From NCBI RefSeq assembly GCF_023349185.1, contig NZ_JAKIKY010000006.1, positions 1 to 64,000 of the forward strand: DNA of 64,000 nt, written 5' to 3'. The DNA is from Shewanella aquimarina (GTDB taxonomy: Bacteria > Pseudomonadota > Gammaproteobacteria > Enterobacterales > Shewanellaceae). The translations under genes and the position numbers were made by a program. The notes under the pieces were generated by a model. The model ran no database searches and was not told the origin of the DNA. It saw only the letters and a program-made list of their open reading frames with translations. Shown piece by piece: positions 1 to 7,440 of the stretch (positions are counted from its first letter, which is position 1; every line of letters starts with the position of its first letter).

Positions 1-44
1 CTTTCACGGCGGTAACAGGGGTTCGAATCCCCTATGGGATACCA
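1..44 (+). tRNA. tRNA-Glu (UUC), 3' part only
   Basis: The first 44 bases are identical to bases 185-228 of the complete tRNA-Glu gene that follows: anticodon loop with TTC, variable loop, GGTTCGAAT T-loop, acceptor strand and encoded CCA. The 5' part lies outside the window. The window therefore starts inside a tRNA cluster with at least two identical tRNA-Glu copies. Confidence 0.95.
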
Positions 45-152
45 CTTTCTTGAGTGGTTGACTGCATAAGTTGACGATTCGATAGCGTTGAAGCAATAGC
101 CTACTGGCTTCAATGAGTATTCACTCGATACAGAGTATAAGGTATCAACAGT

Positions 153-228
153 GTCCCATTCGTCTAGAGGCCTAGGACACCGCCCTTTCACGGCGGTAAC
201 AGGGGTTCGAATCCCCTATGGGATACCA
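153..228 (+). tRNA. tRNA-Glu (UUC)
   Basis: A complete 76-nt cloverleaf with encoded CCA. The 5' acceptor strand GTCCCAT pairs with ATGGGAT (a G-T pair at position 1-72). The anticodon stem CCGCC/GGCGG encloses loop CTTTCAC, giving anticodon TTC at 187-189. The sequence is very close to E. coli tRNA-Glu. The 108-base spacer from the preceding copy contains a 7-bp inverted repeat (TTGAAGC at 88-94, GCTTCAA at 107-113) that may be a processing stem, so the two copies are probably co-transcribed. Confidence 0.97.
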
Positions 229-260
229 CAACTTATTTTGATAAATTTTGAAATAAGACG

Positions 261-289
261 TTGTGTTTGTTCAGGTTTTACTGTATAGT
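261..289 (+). promoter_or_regulatory. possible promoter of tRNA-Ala
   Basis: TTGTGT (261-266) and TATAGT (284-289) are separated by 17 bases. The -10 box matches the sigma-70 consensus at five of six positions, the -35 box at only three. Transcription would start a few bases before the tRNA-Ala gene at 303. The tRNA could also be read from the upstream tRNA-Glu promoter, so this may be a secondary promoter. Confidence 0.4.
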
Positions 290-302
290 CACAATCAGTT
301 TC

Positions 303-378
303 GGGGCCTTAGCTCAGCTGGGAGAGCGCAACACTGGCAGTGTTGAGGTCAGCGGTTCGATCCCGCTAGGCTCCACCA
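303..378 (+). tRNA. tRNA-Ala (GGC)
   Basis: A 76-nt cloverleaf starting GGGGCCT, with anticodon stem CAACA/TGTTG around loop CTGGCAG (anticodon GGC), a GGTTCGATC T-loop and encoded CCA. It is the last tRNA of the cluster and is followed directly by a strong terminator. Confidence 0.97.
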
Positions 379-401
379 AATAAGCGTTTAGTTACGCGGA
401 A

Positions 402-429
402 AAAACCACCCAATAGGGTGGTTTTTTTT
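402..429 (+). terminator. rho-independent terminator of the tRNA cluster
   Basis: The stem CCACCC (406-411) pairs with GGGTGG (416-421) around loop AATA, preceded by an A-run and followed by eight T (422-429). It lies 27 bases after tRNA-Ala. Confidence 0.92.
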
Positions 430-566
430 CATCTGTCATTTATCTCTATCTTGCTTCTATCTGTTTGCTACGAATACTAAACCGCTGGCTCGGGCAAAGC
501 GTATCTATTGCGTCTACACTGACAAACTAACCATCAGTGCATTTGAGCAACAGAGTGAGTCAGACA

Positions 567-1058
567 ATGAAGACATTTCTTTTACTGCTGTTATTAGCAT
601 TTTCATCAGTGAGTTTCGCTGAGGAAACCACACCTTTGCCGTCCCATAAGATCGCCTATCCTCAAGGCTGGCACACCTGGTCGAGTATTGCTGTCTCCCA
701 TCGCACCGATAACAACACGGTGAGGGCGATCCTGGGTAACGAGATCGCCGTCAATGCCGCCCGCAGTGGTAAGCACTCGCCTTGGCCCGATGGTGTCATC
801 TTGGCCAAGGTAGTGTGGAAGGCTGGTGAATTGAGCCATTGGCCGCAGGCGATAGGACCCAAGGCCTTCGTCCATGCCGAGTTTATGTTTAAAGACTCAG
901 TAAAGTATGCTGATACCTATGGCTGGGGCTGGGCACGTTGGGTTGGCGAGGATCAGACACCCTTTGAGGGCGGCATGCAGGTCTGCATCAGCTGTCACAC
1001 GCCGGTAAAAGACAATGATTGGGTCTTTACGGAACCGGCCTGGTTTCCGGCTAAGTGA
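567..1058 (+). CDS. cytochrome P460 family protein (secreted)
   Basis: A periplasmic haem protein of the cytochrome P460 type. The ATG at 567 begins a clean signal peptide (Met-Lys, a run of leucines, cleavage near SFAEE). A GTG at 537 would only add ten residues that spoil it. A single haem c motif, CISCH, lies near the C-terminus in the context MQVCISCHTPVKDNDWVF, and the sequence upstream is rich in Trp and Gly (YGWGWARWVG), as in P460 domains. Known P460 enzymes oxidise hydroxylamine or hydrazine, but many family members have no known substrate, so no reaction is assigned. At about 163 residues including the signal it is a normal single-domain length. It stands alone and converges on the ABC transporter downstream. 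Confidence 0.72.
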   Translation: MKTFLLLLLLAFSSVSFAEETTPLPSHKIAYPQGWHTWSSIAVSHRTDNNTVRAILGNEIAVNAARSGKHSPWPDGVILAKVVWKAGELSHWPQAIGPKAFVHAEFMFKDSVKYADTYGWGWARWVGEDQTPFEGGMQVCISCHTPVKDNDWVFTEPAWFPAK

Positions 1059-1147
1059 AAGAGCCAGATAAAGTAAAAGTGAAAGACTATTTGTTTTTAG
1101 ATCAAGTGTATATGAAAAACAGGGCAAGCTCTATGAACTAAGCCGTG

Positions 1148-1191
1148 CATCGACAGGCACCACGTGCTAACGGCGGCGATGCCTGTCGATG
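1148..1191. repeat. 12-bp perfect inverted repeat between convergent genes
   Basis: CATCGACAGGCA (1148-1159) is the exact reverse complement of TGCCTGTCGATG (1180-1191), with a 20-base loop. It sits between two convergent genes and has no T-run on either side. It could be a factor-assisted terminator or mRNA 3'-end stabiliser. Confidence 0.7.
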
Positions 1192-1215
1192 ATTGATATG
1201 ACTCGGTAATTAGGG

Positions 1216-3045
1216 CTACTCGACGCCGAGGAAACCACCGGTCTGATGGGCCCAGAGCTGAGCGTAGATCCCGCCCTGTTTGATCAGCTGCCGATGTGTG
1301 CCTTGCTCGACGATCTTGCCTTGATCCAACACGATCAACCTGTCCATGGCGGCAATGGTCGACAGGCGGTGGGCGATGGCAATCACCGTCTTGCCTTCCA
1401 TCAACTGATAGAGACTCTCCTGAATGGCGGCCTCGATCTCCGAATCCAGCGCCGATGTGGCCTCGTCCAACAAGAGGATAGGTGCGTTCTTCAACAGCAC
1501 GCGGGCGATGGCGATGCGCTGACGCTGACCGCCCGACAACTTCACTCCTCGTTCGCCCACCTGGGCATCCAAGCCATGATTGCCTTCGGGATCGCTAAGT
1601 CCTTGAATAAAATCGAAGGCCTGGGCCTGGCGGATGGCATTTTCCAGCTCTTCATCGCTCGCATCCGGCTTACCGTAACGTATGTTGTCGCGGATGGAGC
1701 GATGCAGCAGGGAGGTATCCTGAGTCACCATGCCTATGTTGGCCCGCAGGGAGTCTTGCGCCACCTCGCGAATGTTCTGTCCATCTATGGTGATGCAGCC
1801 TTGCTCCACATCGTGAAAGCGCATCAAGAGGTTAACCAGGGTGGACTTGCCGGCGCCCGAGCGTCCAACCAGCCCCACCTTTTCGCCTGGCTTGATCTTA
1901 AGGTCGAGATCTTCGATGACGCCGCTGGCCTCGCCATAGTGGAAACTGACGCGATTAAAGGCGATTTCACCTTGGGAGACGGTCAGCTGGCTGGCATTGT
2001 CGCTGTCTTGCACGCTGGTGGGACGTGACAGGGTATTCATGCCGTCGGCCACTGTACCTATGTTTTCAAACAGTGAGCTTATCTCCCACATGATCCATTG
2101 CGACATGCCGTTGAGCCTGAGGGACAGGCTGACCGCAACCGCGATAGCGCCTATGGAGATGGCGTTGTCGCGCCACAGCCAGATGGAGACGGCGGCAACG
2201 CTGAAGGCGAGTAAGTAATTAATCACCTGCACGCTGACGTTGATGCCGGTTACCAGACGCATCTGGCGATAAACCGTATCGAGAAAGCCTGTCATGCTCT
2301 CCTTGGCATACTGAGCCTCCTTCTGGGTGTGGGAAAACAGCTTCACAGTGGCGATGTTGGTGTAGCTGTCGACGATGCGTCCCGTCATGGTGGAGCGAGC
2401 GTCGGCCTGTTCAGTCGAGACCTGTTTCAGCTTAGGCAGGTAGTAAAATTGCAGCCCTACATAGATCATCAGCCAGACCAGCATGGGCAGCATCAGACGC
2501 AGGTCGGCATCGGCGATGATCACCAGCATGGAGAGGAAATAGACCAGAATATAGACCAAGACATCCAGCAGCTTAGTGACCGTCTCGCGCACCGCCAGTG
2601 AGGTTTGCATCACCTTGGTGGCGATGCGCCCGGCAAAATCGTTCTGATAGAAGGCGATGCTCTGTTTAAGCAGATATCGGTGGGCGAGCCAGCGGATCGA
2701 CATGGGGTAGTTACCCAGGAGTCCCTGGTAGATCACCAGGGCGTGCAGCAACACCAGCACAGGGATCACCACGAGCACCAAGACGGCCATCAATAGTAAC
2801 TTATCACCCTGCTCGGCAAACAAGGTCTCAGGGCTGTGGCTGGCGAGCAGATCCACCAGGTCGCCCATAAACGCAAACAGTGAGACCTCGAGGATCGCCA
2901 GCAGCGCGGTCAGTATTGACATCAAGGCCAGCGGCAGTTCGAAGCCGCGCGTGTAATGCCTGCAAAACTGGTAGATCCCGCGCGGCGGCTGCACCGCTTC
3001 TTGATCGGGTAGGGCGGAAACCCATGATTCGAAACGCTTAAACAT
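1216..3045 (-). CDS. ABC exporter, fused permease and ATPase
   Basis: A half-size ABC exporter that would work as a homodimer in the inner membrane (MsbA/MdlB type), 609 residues. The N-terminal half (about 35-330) carries six hydrophobic segments of an ABC transporter type-1 membrane domain. The ATPase half has Walker A GRSGAGKST (394-402), the LSGGQ signature (503-507), Walker B ILLLDE (523-528) and switch histidine H559 in IAHRLST. The start is supported by AAGGA upstream on the minus strand. Family members export lipids, drugs or peptides; nothing here identifies the substrate. No partner half-transporter is adjacent and the gene appears to stand alone. Confidence 0.88.
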   Translation of the reverse strand: MFKRFESWVSALPDQEAVQPPRGIYQFCRHYTRGFELPLALMSILTALLAILEVSLFAFMGDLVDLLASHSPETLFAEQGDKLLLMAVLVLVVIPVLVLLHALVIYQGLLGNYPMSIRWLAHRYLLKQSIAFYQNDFAGRIATKVMQTSLAVRETVTKLLDVLVYILVYFLSMLVIIADADLRLMLPMLVWLMIYVGLQFYYLPKLKQVSTEQADARSTMTGRIVDSYTNIATVKLFSHTQKEAQYAKESMTGFLDTVYRQMRLVTGINVSVQVINYLLAFSVAAVSIWLWRDNAISIGAIAVAVSLSLRLNGMSQWIMWEISSLFENIGTVADGMNTLSRPTSVQDSDNASQLTVSQGEIAFNRVSFHYGEASGVIEDLDLKIKPGEKVGLVGRSGAGKSTLVNLLMRFHDVEQGCITIDGQNIREVAQDSLRANIGMVTQDTSLLHRSIRDNIRYGKPDASDEELENAIRQAQAFDFIQGLSDPEGNHGLDAQVGERGVKLSGGQRQRIAIARVLLKNAPILLLDEATSALDSEIEAAIQESLYQLMEGKTVIAIAHRLSTIAAMDRLIVLDQGKIVEQGTHRQLIKQGGIYAQLWAHQTGGFLGVE

Positions 3046-3167
3046 TTAAGTCCTTATAAAATTTAGGCTTATTAGGATGATAGTCGATCTGATTGCTATC
3101 ACTCATCATATAGCAGGCGTCATCCGAGTGCGATGAATTGTTGTGGCGATAGTTATTCTCACCATGA

Positions 3168-4799
3168 GTGCCGTTTTCCGCTAGTATCCAAACCCTGGCT
3201 GCATTAGAGTGGCCTTATCAAAGCAAAACGAGTCATCTTCAAGTGAGTCAGCAAACACCAGAGTTTAGTGCTGAAACCAGCAAAGCCGTTCAATTTGAGG
3301 CGCAGCATCCCAAGGCGGAACAGTATCGCATCGCGCGTCTGTCACGAGATGCCAGATTCGATGGCCTGTTCTTCGTCGGTGTCTTCTCCACCGGCATCTA
3401 TTGTCGTCCTATCTGCCCGGCAGTGCCTGCCAAGGAGGCGAATGTCAGGTATTTCGACGATGCCCTGTCGGCTGCTCAGGCTGGCCTGAGACCCTGTCTG
3501 CGTTGTCGTCCCGACAGTGCGCCGGGCTCTAACCCCTGGCTTGGCAAGCAGACCAGCTTGAATCGCGCCATGAGCCTGATCGACGCCGGCGTCTTGTGCG
3601 GCCCCCAAGCTATCCCTATGACTGGGCTCGCCGAGCGATTAGGGATCAGCGAGCGTTATCTGAGGCAACTGTTTCACGACAGCCTGGGCACTTCGCCCAA
3701 GCAATATGCCCTGTATCAACAGTTGATGTTTGCCAAGCAGCTGTTGCATCAAACCAAGATGCCGATCACTCAGGTGGCCTTCGCCGCCGGTTTTAACAGC
3801 GTGAGGCGTTTCAACGAGGTTTTCCGTGAGCAGCTGCAGTTGACTCCGAGTGAGATCCGTAAGGCCACGGGCCAGCCATCGCTGCCAGTCCAGGGCCTGA
3901 CACTCAAGCTTGCCTATCGCCCGCCCTATGATTGGCAACATCTGCGCAGCTTCTTTGCCCAGCGCGCCGTACCCGAGATGGAGTGGATCGATGAACACAG
4001 CTATGGCCGCAGCTTCGTGCTCGGCGCTGCTACGGGCTATTTCTGCGCTGTCCACAGCGAGCAAGAGGCCTGCTTTCATGTCACCATTCATCTCGCTGAA
4101 GCGGACTCTCTCAGCCTGCTCAAGGGGATCATCAGCCATATTCGTCGCATCCTGGATCTCGACGCCGACATGCTGACCATAGGCGATAAGCTGCAAGCGC
4201 TGGGTAAGGCTCTGCCTCAGGTATCACCTGGTCTGCGTCTGCCCGGCGTCTGGTCGCCTTTCGAGGCGGCTTGTCGCGCCATCTTAGGTCAGCAGGTGAG
4301 CGTGACCCAGGCGATCAAGCTCTTGGGGCAGCTGGTGGCCGATTATGGCGAGACGATTAGCCTAAATGATCGTCAGGTGCGTCTGTTCCCAAGCCCAGAG
4401 GCGCTCGTGAATGCCAGCCTGGATGGGCTTAAGATGCCGGGGATCAGAAAAGAGGCGATTCGGGCGCTTGCATGTTTTGTGGTGGCCAACCCTGAGGCAA
4501 ACATAGACGACTGGCTGCAGATCAAGGGGATAGGCCCCTGGACCCTAGATTATGTGCGCCTGCGCGGGCAGAGCCTGCCGGACGTGCTACTCGTTGGGGA
4601 CCTCGTGGTTAAACAACAACTGCTGGCGAATCTATCGCCCGAGCCGTCTAGTCGTGATGGTGAGCCTGCTGAAGACGAAGATCCTAAGGTGGCTAAAAAA
4701 AGGGCGCAGGCATACTATCAAGGGCTTAGCCAAGAGGTGCTACGGAAGGTTGCCCCCTGGGGCAGTTATCTCACCCTGCAGCTCTGGAATCAGCAGTGA
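3168..4799 (+). CDS. Ada-AraC-AlkA fusion: alkylation sensor and 3-methyladenine DNA glycosylase
   Basis: Three modules in 543 residues. First is an Ada N-terminal zinc domain with the four expected cysteines (C79, C83, C110, C113); in Ada one of them accepts methyl groups from DNA phosphotriesters. Next is an AraC-type DNA-binding domain (about 130-235). Last is an AlkA glycosylase with its N-terminal subdomain from about 245 and a helix-hairpin-helix GPD core (IKGIGPWTLDY, 452-462) followed by D478, the likely catalytic aspartate. The protein would sense alkylation, activate transcription and excise alkylated bases. The start is uncertain: the first codon is GTG at 3168, with another GTG at 3243, and no strong ribosome-binding site. 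The O6-methylguanine methyltransferase follows 46 bases downstream, so the pair forms an adaptive-response unit. Confidence 0.9.
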   Translation: MPFSASIQTLAALEWPYQSKTSHLQVSQQTPEFSAETSKAVQFEAQHPKAEQYRIARLSRDARFDGLFFVGVFSTGIYCRPICPAVPAKEANVRYFDDALSAAQAGLRPCLRCRPDSAPGSNPWLGKQTSLNRAMSLIDAGVLCGPQAIPMTGLAERLGISERYLRQLFHDSLGTSPKQYALYQQLMFAKQLLHQTKMPITQVAFAAGFNSVRRFNEVFREQLQLTPSEIRKATGQPSLPVQGLTLKLAYRPPYDWQHLRSFFAQRAVPEMEWIDEHSYGRSFVLGAATGYFCAVHSEQEACFHVTIHLAEADSLSLLKGIISHIRRILDLDADMLTIGDKLQALGKALPQVSPGLRLPGVWSPFEAACRAILGQQVSVTQAIKLLGQLVADYGETISLNDRQVRLFPSPEALVNASLDGLKMPGIRKEAIRALACFVVANPEANIDDWLQIKGIGPWTLDYVRLRGQSLPDVLLVGDLVVKQQLLANLSPEPSSRDGEPAEDEDPKVAKKRAQAYYQGLSQEVLRKVAPWGSYLTLQLWNQQ

Positions 4800-4845
4800 G
4801 CAAAAGCGTCAGCGATAAACCTCAATATTGATTAAGGAACTAAAA

Positions 4846-5442
4846 ATGAGTCAGATGAGCATAGAGGCTAAATATATTCCCTTAAATCGGGACGCTGGGT
4901 TAAGCGGCTATGATGCGCTCGCCGAGCGCATCATAGCGACTCCCCTGGGGAAGGTGAGCCTGGCGGCCAATCAGTTTGGTCTGTCGCACCTGAGCTTTCT
5001 GCCCGGGCAAGATGATGATTTTACCGCGCGGCAGGTGACGCTAATTGAATGTAACCAGGAAGCGCAGATTAAGGCTCAGGCGCACCTTGAGCAGGCTGAG
5101 GATGAGTTAGCGGCCTATTTCGCCGGTCAGCTTACCGCCTTTAATGTGGCCCTGGCGCCGGTAGGGACAACGTTTCAGCATCAGGTGTGGCAGGCGCTGC
5201 TCGCTCACCCCTTTGGCGCTGCGGCAAGCTACTCGGATATCGCTAGCGCGATAGATAATCCCAAGGCGGTGCGGGCGGTGGGCAGCGCTAACGGCGCCAA
5301 CCGAATCGCCATCATCATTCCCTGTCATCGCATCATAGGCAAGGATGGGGCGTTGACAGGCTATGCCTATGGCCTAGCCATTAAGCAGCAGTTACTGGCA
5401 TTAGAGGCTAAGGCTGTGGGTCGCCAGGCAGACGCAGAATAA
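4846..5442 (+). CDS. ogt: methylated-DNA--protein-cysteine S-methyltransferase (Ogt type)
   Basis: Suicide repair of O6-alkylguanine by transfer of the alkyl group to a protein cysteine. The acceptor motif PCHR is present with C160, followed by the usual GALTGYAYGLAIKQQLL region. The helix-turn-helix DNA-binding part precedes it (ASYSDIA...AVRAVGSANG). ATG at 4846 is chosen because AAGGA lies seven bases upstream; a TTG at 4828 would add six residues with poorer signals. The length of 198 residues is somewhat longer than the E. coli protein because of the N-terminus. It follows the Ada-AraC-AlkA gene and is probably co-transcribed with it. Confidence 0.93.
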   Translation: MSQMSIEAKYIPLNRDAGLSGYDALAERIIATPLGKVSLAANQFGLSHLSFLPGQDDDFTARQVTLIECNQEAQIKAQAHLEQAEDELAAYFAGQLTAFNVALAPVGTTFQHQVWQALLAHPFGAAASYSDIASAIDNPKAVRAVGSANGANRIAIIIPCHRIIGKDGALTGYAYGLAIKQQLLALEAKAVGRQADAE

Positions 5443-5455
5443 AACCTAGCTCTTA

Positions 5456-5500
5456 TCTCTTAAGGCAAGATTCTCAAGGCGAGAGTCTTGAGTTAAGAGA
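5456..5500 (+). repeat. long imperfect hairpin after ogt
   Basis: TCTCTTAA (5456-5463) pairs with TTAAGAGA (5493-5500). Inside it CAAGA pairs with TCTTG and TCTC with GAGA, separated by a GG/AG mismatch, around a loop of about five bases. It lies 13 bases after the ogt stop codon and has no T-run. It is probably a 3'-end structure of the repair transcript. Confidence 0.55.
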
Positions 5501-5520
5501 GTAGCGAAAGATGAGGTGTT

Positions 5521-5576
5521 TACCCGTAAATTTAGGTACAATGCGCGGCTCTATTTTGTACGGGTAGCTAAATTTA
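5521..5576 (+). promoter_or_regulatory. inverted repeat in the helicase leader
   Basis: TACCCGT (5521-5527) is the reverse complement of ACGGGTA (5560-5566), and TAAATTTA occurs at both 5527-5534 and 5569-5576. The right arm covers the GGGTAG that would act as the weak ribosome-binding site of the helicase starting at 5577. Folding could therefore limit translation. A TACAAT hexamer at 5537-5542 may instead be a -10 box, which would place part of the repeat outside the transcript. Confidence 0.35.
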
Positions 5577-6902
5577 ATGACACCATCTGATCAGGCTCCA
5601 TCTGCTCCGAAACCGACTGCGCCATCGGACCTGCCACTGTCGACCACAGATTTTAATCAGTTAAACCTGGTTAAGGCGTTGCAAGCCAGGCTACATCATC
5701 TTGGTTATCAGCAGGCGACGCCGATTCAGGCCGAGGTAATCCCCGCGATATTAGCCGGTCGCGATCTGCTGGCCGGTGCCAAGACGGGCTCGGGTAAGAC
5801 CGCCGCCTTCGCCTTGCCACTGTTGCAGAAACTGGTGGGCCAGAGAGCCTCCGGCGGCAATCATATCGGCGCCTTAGTGCTGGTGCCAACCCGCGAGCTT
5901 GCCCAGCAGGTTGCCGATAGCTTTACCAGCTACGGCGCCGAACTGGCGCCCAGAGCCAAGGTTGTCGCCGTCTTCGGTGGTGTCTCGGTCAATAGTCAGA
6001 TGCTGGCCCTGCGAGGCGGCGCCGATATATTGGTGGCGACGCCGGGTCGTCTGCTGGATCTGCTTGGCAGCAATGCCGTTAAGCTCTCTCAGCTCAAGGT
6101 GCTGGTACTCGATGAAGCCGATCGCATGTTGAACCTGGGCTTTACCGAGGAGCTTGGTGAGATCCTCAAACAGTTACCCACTCAGAAACAGACTTTGCTG
6201 TTCTCCGCAACCTTTCCCGAAGAGGTGCTGAGTCTCACGGCCAAGCTGCTGAACGATCCCGTGGAGATCCAACTGCAGGAGGCGCAGAGCGCCGATATCG
6301 CCCAGCGCGTCTATACCGTCAATCGTAGTAACAAGACGGCTCTGCTGGCGGAGCTTATCAAGGTGCGTCAGTGGCGTCAGGTATTGGTGTTTGCCAGCGC
6401 CAAGCGCAGCTGCGATCACCTGGCGCAGAAGCTGGAGAAGCGCGGCATCACTGCTCAGGTATTCCATGGTGACAAGGCGCAGGGCGCCCGTAGCCGTGTG
6501 CTCGAAGGATTCAAGAGCGGTGAGATCACAGTGCTGATCGCTACCGATATCGCGGCGCGCGGTATCGACATCGACAAGCTACCCGTGGTGATCAACTTTG
6601 AGTTACCAAGAAGCCCCGCCGATTATCTGCATCGTATCGGTCGTAGCGGCCGCGCAGGTGAGCGCGGCGAGGCGATCTCCCTTATCAGCCACGACGAATA
6701 TCATCACTTCAAGGTGATAGAGAAGAAGAACAAGTTGCGCCTGCCAAGGGAGCAGTATCCTGGTTTCGAGGCCGACGCTGAGGCGCCGGCCGATTGCCCA
6801 TCACGTCAGGCGAAGCCTATGGCCAAACCCGAGGGCACGGGCAAGAAAAAGCGTAAAAAGTTACCCAAGATCAATGACGGGATCTGGAAGCGTCCCTCAT
6901 AG
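5577..6902 (+). CDS. DEAD-box ATP-dependent RNA helicase
   Basis: An RNA-unwinding ATPase of the RhlE/SrmB class, 441 residues. Motifs in order are: Q-motif region (FNQLNL...TPIQ), motif I AKTGSGKT (68-75), motif II DEAD (179-182), motif III SAT (210-212) and motif VI HRIGRSGR (352-359). After the two RecA-like domains comes a short basic tail (GKKKRKKLPK near 420-430), as in helicases that bind structured RNA or ribosome precursors. The ATG at 5577 lies behind a weak ribosome-binding site within an inverted repeat. The family acts in ribosome assembly, mRNA decay and cold adaptation; which of these applies cannot be told here. Confidence 0.93.
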   Translation: MTPSDQAPSAPKPTAPSDLPLSTTDFNQLNLVKALQARLHHLGYQQATPIQAEVIPAILAGRDLLAGAKTGSGKTAAFALPLLQKLVGQRASGGNHIGALVLVPTRELAQQVADSFTSYGAELAPRAKVVAVFGGVSVNSQMLALRGGADILVATPGRLLDLLGSNAVKLSQLKVLVLDEADRMLNLGFTEELGEILKQLPTQKQTLLFSATFPEEVLSLTAKLLNDPVEIQLQEAQSADIAQRVYTVNRSNKTALLAELIKVRQWRQVLVFASAKRSCDHLAQKLEKRGITAQVFHGDKAQGARSRVLEGFKSGEITVLIATDIAARGIDIDKLPVVINFELPRSPADYLHRIGRSGRAGERGEAISLISHDEYHHFKVIEKKNKLRLPREQYPGFEADAEAPADCPSRQAKPMAKPEGTGKKKRKKLPKINDGIWKRPS

Positions 6903-6933
6903 TAGGGTGTTCAACTAACAGAGTGGAAGAGAG

Positions 6934-7404
6934 ATGCAGCAGCTTTTTTGGTTAGTCGAAGGCCAGATCGCAGGTCGTTGTGGCCCCAACCTGGTGCCCT
7001 GGGAGCTAAGTGAACTCAAGGGACAAGGGGTCGGTGCCATACTGTCGGTTAATGGCGGCGATCTCTGCGAGCCCGATGAGATGGCACGGTTAGATTTACG
7101 CTACGCCTGTATTCCGCTGTCGGGCAACATTCCCCCCATGGAGGGCGACGAGGCGCACTGCGTGGCCCAGCTGCCCAAGGCGCTGGCCTTCATTCGCCAG
7201 TGTGAGGCCGATGGCCTGCCTGTGATGATCCACTGCCGCTCAGGCAAAGACAGAACCGGGCTCTTGATGGCCTATTATCTGATGGAGAATGGCGCCGCGC
7301 CGCTACATGCGGTCAGCCAGGTGAGAGCGGTGCGAGATATCGCCTTCAGTGCCGAGGGTTGGGATCAATTTGTCTACGACGTCTTGTACGCTTTACAGGA
7401 GTAA
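6934..7404 (+). CDS. cysteine-based protein phosphatase (dual-specificity/tyrosine type)
   Basis: A 156-residue single-domain phosphatase. The signature HCRSGKDRTG (100-109) has the catalytic cysteine C101 and phosphate-binding R107. The fold-typical upstream element is NGGDLCEPDEMARLDLRYACIPL. The start has GGAAGAGAG just ahead of the ATG. It follows the helicase by 31 bases on the same strand and could share its transcript. The substrate is unknown; relatives include dual-specificity phosphatases and phosphoinositide-like phosphatases. Confidence 0.85.
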   Translation: MQQLFWLVEGQIAGRCGPNLVPWELSELKGQGVGAILSVNGGDLCEPDEMARLDLRYACIPLSGNIPPMEGDEAHCVAQLPKALAFIRQCEADGLPVMIHCRSGKDRTGLLMAYYLMENGAAPLHAVSQVRAVRDIAFSAEGWDQFVYDVLYALQE

Positions 7405-7440
7405 GCCTAACGCCTATGTTAGGCCTAGGCGCATAAATTC

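Noticed and set aside
1246..2028. Long open frame on plus strand opposite the ABC transporter
   Set aside because: It is the complement of the ATPase half in a GC-biased gene; no start signal and no recognisable protein.
3164..3182. ATG at 3164 as start of the Ada-AraC-AlkA gene
   Set aside because: It is in a different frame and hits a stop codon after six codons.
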